A stretch of DNA of 64,000 nucleotides from Synechococcales cyanobacterium S06 (GTDB lineage Bacteria; Cyanobacteriota; Cyanobacteriia; Cyanobacteriales; JAABRE01). The notes under the pieces are model-generated. The model saw only the letters and a program-made list of their open reading frames with translations, made no database searches and had not been told where the DNA came from. The stretch lies in NCBI GenBank assembly GCA_011391125.1, contig JAABRE010000018.1, forward strand, positions 1 through 64,000, in the 5' to 3' direction. Positions 29,801-37,886 of this stretch are shown here, piece after piece. The stretch's first letter is position 1. Each line of letters opens with the position of its first letter. The position numbers were made by a program, and so were the translations under genes.

Positions 29801-32648
29801 TCGCTTAAAAGCTAAGGTATTAAATTTAGTCTATCCCTTTATTTATCCTTGGAAAAAACATTTGAGAAAATCTTTGAAACCTTTATTAAAAGGTTATCAT
29901 AGTGGTTTAGAAACTGGTGATTTAGAGTTTGCAGCCTATTGTGCTTACAATCACTGTTCCTTTAGTTATTTTGTGGGTAATGAATTGTTGGATGTGCTTA
30001 AAGAAATAGAAATTTATGGCGAGGCGATCGCCAAACTTAAACAAAATACGGCGCTTAATTTCCATAATATTTACCATCAATCAGTGTTAAATTTATTAGC
30101 TGAAAATATAACTGAAACTCCTTATATTTGGCCAGAAACTATCTATAATAATGCCAATGATCCCTTTTCTTTGGGTACTTTTTATATCAATAAACTCATT
30201 ATTTCCTATTTAGTAGAACCCGGAAAAGAAGATATTAATACTTATCGTGATTTCGCCAGAAAACACCTAAATGGAGTAGCTGGTTATCCCTTATTTGTGC
30301 TGTTCTTTTTTTATGATTCTTTGGCTAATTTAGCCTTATATAATAATGAATATAACTTTTTTAATTCCCCAGATAAAGACACCTTAAAAATAGTTAATCT
30401 TAACCAAGAAAAACTGAAATATTGGGCCGATCATGCTCCGGAAAATTGTTTACATAAATATCACTTGGTTGAAGCGGAAAAAAATCGCGTTTTAGGCGCA
30501 AAAATTAAGGCCATAGAACACTATGAACAAGCAATATCTTTAGCCTCGGAAAATCGCTATATTCAAGAACAAGCTTTAGCCTATGAATTAGCCGCTAAAT
30601 TTTATTTAGAATGGAAGAAAGATTTAATTGCCCAAACTTATTTAATTAATGCTTATTATGCTTATTCGCGTTGGGGAGCAACGGCAAAAATTGCGCTTTT
30701 AGAAAAGAATTACCCCCAATTACTTGCTCCTATTTTATTGCAAAAAGAGCAGTTAAAACCAGGTGAAACTTTAAAACAATTTACCACAGAAACTTTAAGA
30801 GATACTAATATTAGTAGTTCTAGTGTTTCTAGTAATTCTACTATTCTTGATTTACAAACAGTAATGAAAGCTTCTCAAACTATTTCTAGTGAAATTGAAC
30901 TGAATAAATTATTATCTACTTTAATGCAAGTTATCATGGAAAATGTGGGAGCAAATCATGGTTCTTTAATTTTAAATCAGGGTGAAAATTTACAAATTGT
31001 AGCGAATTGTGATAGTAAAAAAGGCTGTTCTTTACAACCAATTCCCGTTGAAAATACCCAGGAAATACCTGTTAGTATTATTAATTATGTTTGGCGCACT
31101 CAAGAAGTTTTAGTAATTAATAATGTCGAAAATAATTCAAATTTTAATGCTGATATTTATCTTTTATCAAGATTACCTAAATCTCTTTTATGTCTGCCCG
31201 TTGTACGCAAAAATAAATCGTTGGGAATACTTTATTTAGAAAATAGTTTGACTACTAATGTTTTTAATAGCGATCGCCTAGAAATTCTAAAAATCTTAGT
31301 TTCTCAAGCCGCAATTTCCATTGAAAATGCCCAACTTTATGAACAATTAGAAGAAAATACTTTTTATGACAAATTAACTGGTCTTCCGAATCGATTATAT
31401 TTTCTTAACTTACTTAAACACTCGATTCAATTAGCAGAACAAGATCGAGATTATAAATATGCAGTGTTATTTTTAGACTTAGATCGCTTTAAAATAATTA
31501 ATGAAAGTATGGGTCATACTGTGGGAGATGAATTGTTAAAAAGTTTTGCCCTCAGATTAAAAAAATGCGTCGAAGAAACCACTACGGTAGCGCGTTTTGG
31601 CGGGGATGAATTTGCTATTTTACTAGAAAATATGGACAGTGTTTATGATGCAGTAAAAATAGCTCAATATATTCAGGAAGAACTGAAAAAACCCTTTATC
31701 TTAAATCAATATGAAACCTTTTCTACCGCAAGTATTGGTATTACTTTAAGTACCATAAAATATACAAAACCTTCTCATGTTATTAGGGATGCTGATATAG
31801 CCATGTATCGTGCAAAAGTCCAAGCAAGAGGGCGTTATGAGGTTTTTGATCCGCAAATGCAGGCGAATATTTCTAAAAGATTACAGTTAGAAAACGACCT
31901 CAGAAAAGGGATTGCTAATCAAGAATTTTCTTTATTTTATCAGCCCATAATATCTTTAGCAACTGGAAAATTAGCCGGTTTTGAAGCTTTAATTCGTTGG
32001 AATCATCCCCAAAAAGGTTTTATTTCCCCGGGGGATTTTATCCCCGTAGCGGAAGAAACCGGGGCAATTATTCCCATTGGTTATTGGGTTTTAAAAGAAG
32101 CTTGTCAACAATTATATAACTGGCAACAAAATGTCTTAAAAAATCGGAATATTATGATTAATGTTAATCTTTCTATTAAGCAATTTTCTGAACCTAATTT
32201 AGTGGAAAATATTGACAAAATTATCCAGGAAACTAATTTAGAAACTAAATTTTTAAAGTTGGAAATTACGGAAAGTGCAATTATGGATAACTACAAAAAT
32301 GCTCTCAAAATTCTTGATCAAATTAAAGAAAGAAACATTCAATTATGTATTGATGATTTTGGTACGGGTTATTCTTCTTTAAGTTATTTACATCAGTTTC
32401 CCCTCGATGTTTTAAAGATCGATCGCTCTTTTATCCGTCATATAAAACCCCATTCTAAAAACCTAGAAATAGTCCAAGGAATTATCAGTTTAGCCCATAG
32501 TTTAGAAATGAAAGTAGTAGCTGAAGGTGTGGAAACTCAAGAACAATCAGACTTATTAAAAGGTTTAAGTTGTGAATTTTGTCAAGGATTCTTTTACGCT
32601 AAACCTTTAGACAGTAACACTGCTACAGAATTTATTAAAAACAATTGA
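26817..32648 (+). CDS. Ser/Thr kinase - AAA ATPase - GAF - GGDEF - EAL signalling protein
   Basis: 1,943 residues. A Ser/Thr kinase domain (about 7-270) has VILK, HKDIKPANLL and SPEQ motifs but DFS in place of DFG. An AAA/NTPase domain (about 297-560) has Walker A GFSGIGKT and Walker B VIFLDDLQW. A long helical TPR-like region follows, then GAF (about 1350-1500). The GGDEF domain has an intact RFGGDEF but no RxxD inhibitory site, since EETT stands there. The EAL domain (about 1685-1941) has EALIRW, an Asn in NVNLS, a Glu in LEITES, DDFGTGYSSLSYL and EGVETQ, so it looks catalytically complete. The best-known architecture of this family ends in a histidine kinase. Here that output is replaced by c-di-GMP synthesis and breakdown domains. 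No ribosome site is evident; the start is ATG 26817 or 26823. Confidence 0.9.
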   Translation: MSMISIPGYSITEQIYNSSKTLIYRGQRLSDHVKVILKLPKQEYPSFQELLHFRHQYSLKKNLNSPYIRRCYGLESYGNRFVLVLEDFGGISLSEYIKQKSLSLKEFLEIAISLTYILEILSQNFIIHKDIKPANLLINPDTKQIKLIDFSISSLLPREQQEIKSSQVLEGTLAYISPEQTGKMNRGIDYRTDFYSLGVTFYEFLTGSLPFNTNDPVELVYCHLAKNPPNLTSDLIPQVLSNIVHKLMAKMPENRYQTALGLRYDLELCLQELAIKGTISDFKLGQKDKCDRFLIPEKLYGREIEVNTLLEAFDRISAQNETNNNIEMMLVAGFSGIGKTAVVNEIHKPIVRQRGYFIKGKFDQYKRNIPLNALVDAFQDLIKQLLTENNEQVKYWQDRLKESLGDSGQVIVDVIPELRLLIGSQPQLTQLSATESQNRFDHLFKQFIEVFTTSKYPLVIFLDDLQWVDSASLNMMQLLMTEKEGKLLLIGAYRDNEVSPTHPLILTLNDLKNKGAIVNEITLQPLRKTSLNQLIADTLKCELKQAFPLTELVNQKTQCNPFFATQFLKSLHNQGLIYFDRSQGGWECDISAIKSLSTNEDVVGFMAHQLQNLPNSTQNVLKLAACIGNQFNLETLAIVAEKNTTETASDLWNALQCGFILPLNDVYKFYQFEESESAIKELKQKYIESNHCFYRFYHDRIQQAAYFLIPESEKKQTHLKIGQLLLKNFTEEETEEDIFEIVNQLNIGQDLIIDQHKQIQLAQLNLKAGEKALNSSSQVAALDYFSKGLNLLKENSWETDYKLTLKLSEKAAESAYLNGDFNLTNNLIENVLEKAQNLLDKLNVYQVKIQANIAQSQLQEAVNTAFTLLTPLGVDFPENVTGNDVQLALEKTAASLIGKTSEELTELPSMVDVNKLAALETLATVASAAYIGFPQLYPLIILKQVDLSLGYGNSPNSAYAFATYGLILCAFTDDIDAGYIMGKLALKLLDKYQVTRLKAKVLNLVYPFIYPWKKHLRKSLKPLLKGYHSGLETGDLEFAAYCAYNHCSFSYFVGNELLDVLKEIEIYGEAIAKLKQNTALNFHNIYHQSVLNLLAENITETPYIWPETIYNNANDPFSLGTFYINKLIISYLVEPGKEDINTYRDFARKHLNGVAGYPLFVLFFFYDSLANLALYNNEYNFFNSPDKDTLKIVNLNQEKLKYWADHAPENCLHKYHLVEAEKNRVLGAKIKAIEHYEQAISLASENRYIQEQALAYELAAKFYLEWKKDLIAQTYLINAYYAYSRWGATAKIALLEKNYPQLLAPILLQKEQLKPGETLKQFTTETLRDTNISSSSVSSNSTILDLQTVMKASQTISSEIELNKLLSTLMQVIMENVGANHGSLILNQGENLQIVANCDSKKGCSLQPIPVENTQEIPVSIINYVWRTQEVLVINNVENNSNFNADIYLLSRLPKSLLCLPVVRKNKSLGILYLENSLTTNVFNSDRLEILKILVSQAAISIENAQLYEQLEENTFYDKLTGLPNRLYFLNLLKHSIQLAEQDRDYKYAVLFLDLDRFKIINESMGHTVGDELLKSFALRLKKCVEETTTVARFGGDEFAILLENMDSVYDAVKIAQYIQEELKKPFILNQYETFSTASIGITLSTIKYTKPSHVIRDADIAMYRAKVQARGRYEVFDPQMQANISKRLQLENDLRKGIANQEFSLFYQPIISLATGKLAGFEALIRWNHPQKGFISPGDFIPVAEETGAIIPIGYWVLKEACQQLYNWQQNVLKNRNIMINVNLSIKQFSEPNLVENIDKIIQETNLETKFLKLEITESAIMDNYKNALKILDQIKERNIQLCIDDFGTGYSSLSYLHQFPLDVLKIDRSFIRHIKPHSKNLEIVQGIISLAHSLEMKVVAEGVETQEQSDLLKGLSCEFCQGFFYAKPLDSNTATEFIKNN

Positions 32649-32668
32649 CAGTTATTAATTGTCAATTG

Positions 32669-34438
32669 TTAATTACTAGGTGGGATTTTTTCTTGAAATA
32701 GTAAAGAATTTAGCACTTTTTGGGCGATGGGAGCAGCAACTGTTGAACCAAAACTATAGGGTTTTTTCGGCTCGTCCACAACGACGATCATGGCGTAGCG
32801 GGGATTATCAACGGGAACGATCGCCACAAAACTGGTAATTTTGGCATTGGGTAAATAACCACCTCTGGGGCTGGCTTTTTGGGCAGTACCGGTTTTGCCA
32901 GCAATGCGATAGCCTTCAACTTGCGCACTTTGTCCACTACCCTCGGTAACAACGGTTTCCATTAATTTTAAAACTTTGTGGGCGATTTTCGGGGCGAATA
33001 CTTGTTTGGTTTTAAGTTCAGGTTGCCAGTGATATTTTCCTTTCGGGTCAATTAAACCTTTAACCACATGGGGAGTGACTAATTTACCACCATTGGCGAT
33101 GGCGGCTTGGAGTTGTAAAATTTTGAGAGGAGTCACAGAAAAACCTTGGCCAAAAGAAGCCGTAGCCGACTCAATATTAGCCCGAGTAAAAACATTTTTA
33201 TCCTTTAATTTTCCGGCGACTTCTCCAGGCAAATCAATGCCAGTTATTTGTTCTAAACCTAATTTTTTTAACTGCTCATAATAGGTAGAAGGTTTAATTC
33301 TTTCAATAATTTTAATCATGCCAATATTACTAGAATACTGCAATATTTGCCCTAAATTAATATTACCATGAGCGCCTTTTTCGCCGAAATCATGGTTTAA
33401 AATAGGCCAACCATCAACCATAGTTTTACCAGTATCTATTATGCTCGTATTATCATCAATTACTCCGGCTTCAAAAGCGAGGGCAATATTAATAGGTTTA
33501 AAGGTAGAACCCGGTTCATATAAATCAGAAATAGCCCAATTTTTAAACAAAGAAATATCAAATTGGGAGTAATTATTCGGGTCATAACTAGGCTCAGAAA
33601 CCATGGCTAAAATACTACCATCGTGGACATCCATCACGATAACAGCACCCCGTAAAGCATCCACTTCCTTCATTTGTTCTTGAAGTGCATCTCGGGCTGC
33701 CCTTTGTAAAGGTAAAGCAATCGTTAATTGTAATTTTAAATCGTCGAAATTCCAAAAAATTTCTTGTTGATTACTTAAAGGAATTAAATTGCCCTTACCA
33801 TCGCGAATTAATTGAATAACTTTTGGATCTCTAGCTAACAATTTTTCCTGACTACTTTCCAGACCAGCCTGACCTTTTCTACTATCTAATTGAACATAAC
33901 CAATCACATCGGAAACTGTGTTTTCTTGGGGATAAAAACGGGCATATTTATTAACTAAGTCTAGACCATCAATTGGAGTTTTATTAATTCTTAATGAACG
34001 AATTTGATTAGCTTCTGATTCTGACAAATTATCCTCAATCATCACACCAGTATTTTTAAGGTCAAATTTCTTCAATAATTCATCTATTTTTTGCTCAGTT
34101 AAAACTGTTTGCAAAGCTTGAGCTATTTCTAATTTTTGATGTTTAAATTGTATGGGATGAACATAAAGAGTGTTCACGATGCGATCCAAAGCCAAGGTAT
34201 TATTATAACGATCAATAATCGGTCGTCTAGGAATATAAGGATTTAAGTTATATTGTCTTTGTTTAAGGGCTTCTTCGGCTAATTCATGCTGTTCATTTTT
34301 CCCAATTACACCGATAACTTGCAACTTATATAAACGAGAAATTAACCCAAACATACCCAATATTAAAATTAGCCAAACTAAAAGCAATCTTAATTTGACT
34401 TTATTTTCGTTAGCTATTTGTTTAGGCATTTTTTTCAC
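32669..34438 (-). CDS. ftsI: Class B penicillin-binding protein, FtsI (PBP3) type
   Basis: A septal peptidoglycan transpeptidase of 589 residues. One N-terminal transmembrane helix (about 16-36) is followed by a PBP dimer domain and a transpeptidase domain. Active-site motifs are GSTFK (catalytic Ser near 311), SSN (about 368) and KTGT (about 513). It lies 5 bp after the gene for a small bitopic protein that resembles FtsL in position and topology, and both read on the minus strand. It converges with the kinase-GGDEF-EAL gene, 20 bp apart. Confidence 0.92.
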   Translation of the reverse strand: MKKMPKQIANENKVKLRLLLVWLILILGMFGLISRLYKLQVIGVIGKNEQHELAEEALKQRQYNLNPYIPRRPIIDRYNNTLALDRIVNTLYVHPIQFKHQKLEIAQALQTVLTEQKIDELLKKFDLKNTGVMIEDNLSESEANQIRSLRINKTPIDGLDLVNKYARFYPQENTVSDVIGYVQLDSRKGQAGLESSQEKLLARDPKVIQLIRDGKGNLIPLSNQQEIFWNFDDLKLQLTIALPLQRAARDALQEQMKEVDALRGAVIVMDVHDGSILAMVSEPSYDPNNYSQFDISLFKNWAISDLYEPGSTFKPINIALAFEAGVIDDNTSIIDTGKTMVDGWPILNHDFGEKGAHGNINLGQILQYSSNIGMIKIIERIKPSTYYEQLKKLGLEQITGIDLPGEVAGKLKDKNVFTRANIESATASFGQGFSVTPLKILQLQAAIANGGKLVTPHVVKGLIDPKGKYHWQPELKTKQVFAPKIAHKVLKLMETVVTEGSGQSAQVEGYRIAGKTGTAQKASPRGGYLPNAKITSFVAIVPVDNPRYAMIVVVDEPKKPYSFGSTVAAPIAQKVLNSLLFQEKIPPSN

Positions 34439-34443
34439 TTAAA

Positions 34444-34959
34444 TTAATAACCCAAAGGTAGTTTAATTGGCTGAAAATTATTAGTTTCTAACTCCTGATT
34501 GGCTGATTTTAATGGGCGGGAATTAGAGGACTTAAGAAAAATAGTTTGTTCCGGTGTTGGCGCGATTAAATCGGTTTCTTTAATTTTAGTTTCTTCTGCT
34601 AATTGATTTTTAATAGTTTCGCTAGTAACGGTAAAATCCCTTTCCTGTCGTTGTAAATTTTCTAAATTGCGATATTGTTGACTCCATGTTTGTTGAGTTA
34701 ATACAATCCAACCATAAATACCCAAGCTACTACAAATCAGACAAAAAGCTAAAAAGGAGGAACTATTTTCTAAAATTTTAAATGATTTTAACCACCCAGG
34801 TATTTTGCTTCTTCTACTTTCTAAGGATTCGATCATCGAAACTTTATTTGTTTGTCTTTTCTTACTAATTGGAGTCACCGATTTTCTCGGTTTAGTCGAG
34901 TTCGAGGAAACTCTTTTTTTGCCTTTTAAAGGTGTAACTTGACGTGATCTACTTTGCAT
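34444..34959 (-). CDS. Probable FtsL-like bitopic division protein
   Basis: 171 residues. A very basic N-terminus (about 75 residues rich in Lys, Arg and Ser) precedes a single transmembrane helix (SFLAFCLICSSLGIYGWIVL) and a short predicted coiled coil (QYRNLENLQRQERDF). This is the topology of FtsL, and the gene lies immediately upstream of ftsI as ftsL does in many bacteria. I do not recognise strong sequence signatures, so the call rests on topology and position. I use ATG 34959; the frame also opens at TTG 34974. No Shine-Dalgarno is seen for either. Confidence 0.65.
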   Translation of the reverse strand: MQSRSRQVTPLKGKKRVSSNSTKPRKSVTPISKKRQTNKVSMIESLESRRSKIPGWLKSFKILENSSSFLAFCLICSSLGIYGWIVLTQQTWSQQYRNLENLQRQERDFTVTSETIKNQLAEETKIKETDLIAPTPEQTIFLKSSNSRPLKSANQELETNNFQPIKLPLGY

Positions 34960-35274
34960 AATTAATTTATTCAATAAGATATTTTTACTCTGATTATATC
35001 AGACTAATTGACAATCTGATTTTAACCAATTAGACTTTACCTTTTTATCAAAGAGCGGTAACCGGCTAGTTTGTCAAGAACTAAATCACCCGAAAACTAA
35101 ATAATTAAGCTTTTGATTATCTTTGTCAAAAGTTTTTTCTGGTTAACAATTCAGTTAAGTTTTTCTTTGATTGTCAATATTTTAGGCTTCCCAATCTAAA
35201 AACAGCACAATTTTTTGGTACAAATGATTTAGCCTCACTATATAATAATTAAGAAATTTAACAAACAACTAGCT
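34960..35274. promoter_or_regulatory. Divergent promoter region, trmFO side has TATAAT
   Basis: A 315-bp non-coding spacer between the divergent ftsL-like and trmFO genes. A consensus -10 box, TATAAT, lies at 35241-35246, 29 bp before ATG 35275. The -35 is weak (TTGGTA at 35215 would give 20 bp spacing). The rest is AT-rich and I see no gene or clear operator. Confidence 0.45.
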
Positions 35275-36645
35275 ATGATGACTAAGACAATTAAAGTTAT
35301 TGGAGGAGGTTTGGCCGGAACTGAGGCGGCTTGGCAAATTGCTCAAGCAGGTTTACCGGTGACTCTCTACGAAATGCGTCCAAAACGTATTAGTCCAGCC
35401 CATCATAGTGAAGAATTAGCTGAATTGGTCTGTAGTAATTCTTTTGGCGCAATGTCCTTCGATCGCGCTGCCGGTTTGCTCCATGAAGAATTACGGCGAC
35501 TTGATTCAATTATTATTAAAACTGCCGATCAACATTCTGTGCCGGCTGGAGGAGCTTTGGCCGTTGATCGCGGGGTTTTTAGCCACCAATTAACCCAAAC
35601 TTTGGCAAATCATCCCTTAATCGAGCTAAAACGGGAAGAAATTACGGAAATTCCCGCCGAAGGTATCGTTGTCTTGGCTACCGGTCCCCTTACGGGTCCT
35701 AGTTTAGCGGAAGATTTACAGCGCTTTACCGGGATGGAATATATGAGCTTTTTTGATGCGGCTAGTCCCATTATTGTCGGTGACTCGATCAATCATGAGC
35801 TGGCTTTTCTCGCCTCCCGTTACGATAAGGGCGAGGCGGCTTACCTCAATTGTCCCCTGAATAAGGAACAATATTTGCATTTTTGGCAGGAGCTTGGCCA
35901 AGCCCAACAAGCTGAAGTTAAGGATTTTGAGCGGGAAAATGCCAAATTTTTTGAGGCTTGCTTGCCCATTGAAGAATTGGCGCAACGTGGCGAGGATACC
36001 ATGCGTTATGGCCCGCTCAAACCGGTGGGTTTGTTTGACTCCCGTTTGGGGGATTTTCGCGCTCCTGAAAATAAATCAAAACGCCCCTACGCAGTGGTGC
36101 AATTGCGTCAGGAAGACAAACAAGGCCAGTTATGGAATATGGTCGGTTTTCAGACTAATTTGCGTTGGGGTGAACAAAAACGGGTCTTTCGCCTGATTCC
36201 GGGACTGGAAAATGCCGAATTTGTGCGCATGGGAGTGATGCACCGCAATACTTTCATCAATTCTCCCCAATTGTTAGCACCGACTTTGCAGTTTAAAAAA
36301 CGTCCTCATTTGTTAGCAGCCGGCCAGTTAGTTGGTACAGAAGGCTACACAGCAGCGGCGGCCGGAGGTTGGTTAGCAGGTACAAATGCCGCTCGGTTAG
36401 CTCTAGGTTTAGCTCCCGTAACCCTTCCCGAAACTACAATGATGGGGGCTTTATCTGAGTTTATTAGTTCCGCAGAGCCAAAGCATTTTCAGCCCATGCC
36501 TCCGAATTTCGGCATTTTCCCCCCTTTAGCTAGTCCCATTCGCCAGAAACGAGAACGCTATGGAGCTTATGCTGACAGGAGTCTAACTGATTTAAACTCT
36601 TGGAAAGAGACTATTTCTATCCCTAAACTTTCGGCACAGATTTAA
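35275..36645 (+). CDS. trmFO: tRNA (uracil-5-)-methyltransferase TrmFO, folate/FAD-dependent
   Basis: 456 residues. TrmFO methylates U54 of tRNA using methylenetetrahydrofolate and reduced FAD. An N-terminal dinucleotide-binding motif [10 protein letters not shown] is followed by YEMRP and LVCSNSFGA, both characteristic of this family. The C-terminal block [21 protein letters not shown] contacts FAD in GidA/TrmFO enzymes. Length is normal for the family. ATGATG offers starts at 35275 and 35278. It converges with a small zinc-ribbon gene 3 bp away. Confidence 0.95.
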   Translation: MMTKTIKVIGGGLAGTEAAWQIAQAGLPVTLYEMRPKRISPAHHSEELAELVCSNSFGAMSFDRAAGLLHEELRRLDSIIIKTADQHSVPAGGALAVDRGVFSHQLTQTLANHPLIELKREEITEIPAEGIVVLATGPLTGPSLAEDLQRFTGMEYMSFFDAASPIIVGDSINHELAFLASRYDKGEAAYLNCPLNKEQYLHFWQELGQAQQAEVKDFERENAKFFEACLPIEELAQRGEDTMRYGPLKPVGLFDSRLGDFRAPENKSKRPYAVVQLRQEDKQGQLWNMVGFQTNLRWGEQKRVFRLIPGLENAEFVRMGVMHRNTFINSPQLLAPTLQFKKRPHLLAAGQLVGTEGYTAAAAGGWLAGTNAARLALGLAPVTLPETTMMGALSEFISSAEPKHFQPMPPNFGIFPPLASPIRQKRERYGAYADRSLTDLNSWKETISIPKLSAQI

Positions 36646-36648
36646 CTT

Positions 36649-36846
36649 TTAGGAACTTGTTTCTAAAGTTAAGTCATCACAGCCATAAAGGCGATTTAAT
36701 TTCGCGATATTTTCCTTCTTTTTCTGGCTTTTAATTACCGATTCTAAGTCGGGCATTTCTTGACGACAATCGGGACAAAACCAATAAACTTTGTTTTTGC
36801 TAATGCAGCGTAATAGCGATTGTGAGCAGCAGGGACATTCATTCAT
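36649..36846 (-). CDS. Small zinc-ribbon protein
   Basis: A 65-residue protein with two CxxC knuckles (CPCC near residue 4, and CPDC in FCPDCRQEMP) in a typical zinc-ribbon arrangement. A short basic/acidic tail follows. The motif CPCC...YWFC..CRQEMP is shared, as I recall, by small cyanobacterial proteins of unknown function. The intergenic region downstream in its direction is only 3 bp from the trmFO stop. No function is assigned. Confidence 0.65.
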   Translation of the reverse strand: MNECPCCSQSLLRCISKNKVYWFCPDCRQEMPDLESVIKSQKKKENIAKLNRLYGCDDLTLETSS

Positions 36847-37004
36847 CGTTTTTGAGCCTGATTTAAGAGAATTTTTTTATTTACCAAAAAAGGGGACATA
36901 TTTTCTGTTTGATTTCTATCTAAGTGATATTTTTTAAAAATCTATTGGTATTAATTTTTAGGTTAAGCAATAGATGGTCATAATTTATGAGTAAAAGCAA
37001 ACAA

Positions 37005-37109
37005 TATAGCATTTTCAGATTAAATGAGATACAACCCCTCAGCCCCCTACCCCCCTCATCCCAAAGGGAGAGGGGGAAAAGAGTCCTCATAAATTTGGCA
37101 AGTGCTATA
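37005..37109. repeat. MITE-B copy 2
   Basis: 105 bp bounded by TATAGCATTTTC on the left and GCAAGTGCTATA on the right, so the ends are inverted repeats. The inner GATTAAATGAGATA and the C-rich core (CCCCTACCCCCCTCATCCC, then AAAGGGAGAGGGGG) are shared with the copies at 22022 (inverted), 47071 and 52131. No coding capacity. Confidence 0.65.
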
Positions 37110-37135
37110 ATGACTTAACTTGATAATTAATACCC

Positions 37136-37231
37136 ATGAAAACGGGATTTCCATGTCCAAATCAAGCACTACAACTAATTATTTTATTACTCATACTGGT
37201 TTTATTTCTAACTGCCAACTGCTGGTTTTAA
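37136..37231 (+). CDS. Possible 31-aa hydrophobic peptide
   Basis: A short frame, ATG 37136 to TAA 37231, encodes a peptide with a polar start (MKTGFPCPNQ) and a single strongly hydrophobic helix (LIILLLILVLFL) ending in CWF. It resembles a small single-pass membrane peptide in composition only. There is no ribosome site and it lies right after a MITE, so it may be chance. It matches no small photosystem subunit I know. Confidence 0.2.
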   Translation: MKTGFPCPNQALQLIILLLILVLFLTANCWF

Positions 37232-37489
37232 GATTATTAAAAATTAGCTTTAGATAAGGATTTTTTTGCCGGTTAAACTTAGATTAATTTTGTTTTTGAT
37301 TATTTTTAGCCTCTGATAAAATATCTTTTTATTAGATCATTATTTTCTCTCAAAACTAGAACTAAAAAAGTGATCTAGATCACTTTTTTACAATTATTTA
37401 TACTTTCTCATTTTTTAAATATAACTCAAGTTACCATCCACAAAAATTAAGCAACTAATCTCCTTTTATTTCCCTGCTGTGGTGAAGTA
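37232..37489. other. AT-rich spacer, no gene seen
   Basis: This stretch, apart from the CRP-like palindrome at 37363-37390, holds no coding frame I can support. It is part of a 1,040-bp gene-poor gap between the zinc-ribbon gene and the TPR-glycosyltransferase gene that has accumulated two MITEs and a methyltransferase fragment. Confidence 0.4.
37363..37390. promoter_or_regulatory. 28-nt palindrome matching the CRP/SYCRP1 core
   Basis: The palindrome has arms TAAAAAAGTGATCT and AGATCACTTTTTTA. Its centre, GTGATCTAGATCAC, equals the core of the consensus CRP site (TGTGA-N6-TCACA) except that the outermost T/A pair is A/T. Cyanobacterial SYCRP1 is known to bind a similar sequence. It could also form a hairpin followed by a T-run, i.e. 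a terminator. It lies about 500 bp upstream of the glycan cluster, and an adenylate cyclase is encoded at 19753-21999. Confidence 0.55.
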
Positions 37490-37497
37490 AAATTTGT

Positions 37498-37631
37498 GGC
37501 GTTGCATGACTCTGAGATGAAATTGTAGGGGCAATCCCTTGTGGTTGCCCCCGAAACGCTGATAGGGTAGGGACAAGCCCTACCCCTACATTGAAAATAA
37601 ATATCAAATCATCTTACATAGGTGCAACGCC
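37498..37631. mobile_element. MITE-A copy 1 (134 bp, 8-bp target duplication)
   Basis: Terminal inverted repeats GGCGTTGCA and TGCAACGCC bound a 134-bp non-coding element. It is flanked by an 8-bp direct repeat, AAATTTGT (37490-37497 and 37632-37639), a clear target-site duplication. The copy at 57383-57516 has the same length and differs by one base (A at 37616, G there). Inner hairpins use GTAGGGGCAA and CCCTACCCCTAC. Non-autonomous; the transposase that moves it is not in the window. Confidence 0.9.
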
Positions 37632-37741
37632 AAATTTGTTAGTGCTTAAAATGGCTTTCAATGTGCACCAGGGAAGCCGTTAACCCGACAAAAGAGGAGG
37701 CTTAAAATAATTTTGGGGCAAAAATTCATGTCCTCAAAAAT

Positions 37742-37798
37742 TTAAACTAACTTAGTTAATCTAGTTCCACAACCGACATCTAAATAAATTTTGTCCAT
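37742..37798 (-). pseudogene. Methyltransferase N-terminal fragment
   Basis: On the minus strand ATG 37798 opens an 18-codon frame, MDKIYLDVGCGTRLTKLV, then stop. LDVGCGT is the classic motif I of SAM-dependent methyltransferases. Nothing recognisable continues downstream in any frame, so this is probably the remnant of a deleted gene. The fragment is short enough that chance resemblance is possible. Confidence 0.35.
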
Positions 37799-37886
37799 TG
37801 GCTAGACAAAGCTGACTTTTGAACTTAAGATAGATTCAAGTTTTAATTCAATTTAAGTTGTAAAAATAATTTAATCATTAAAAAAA

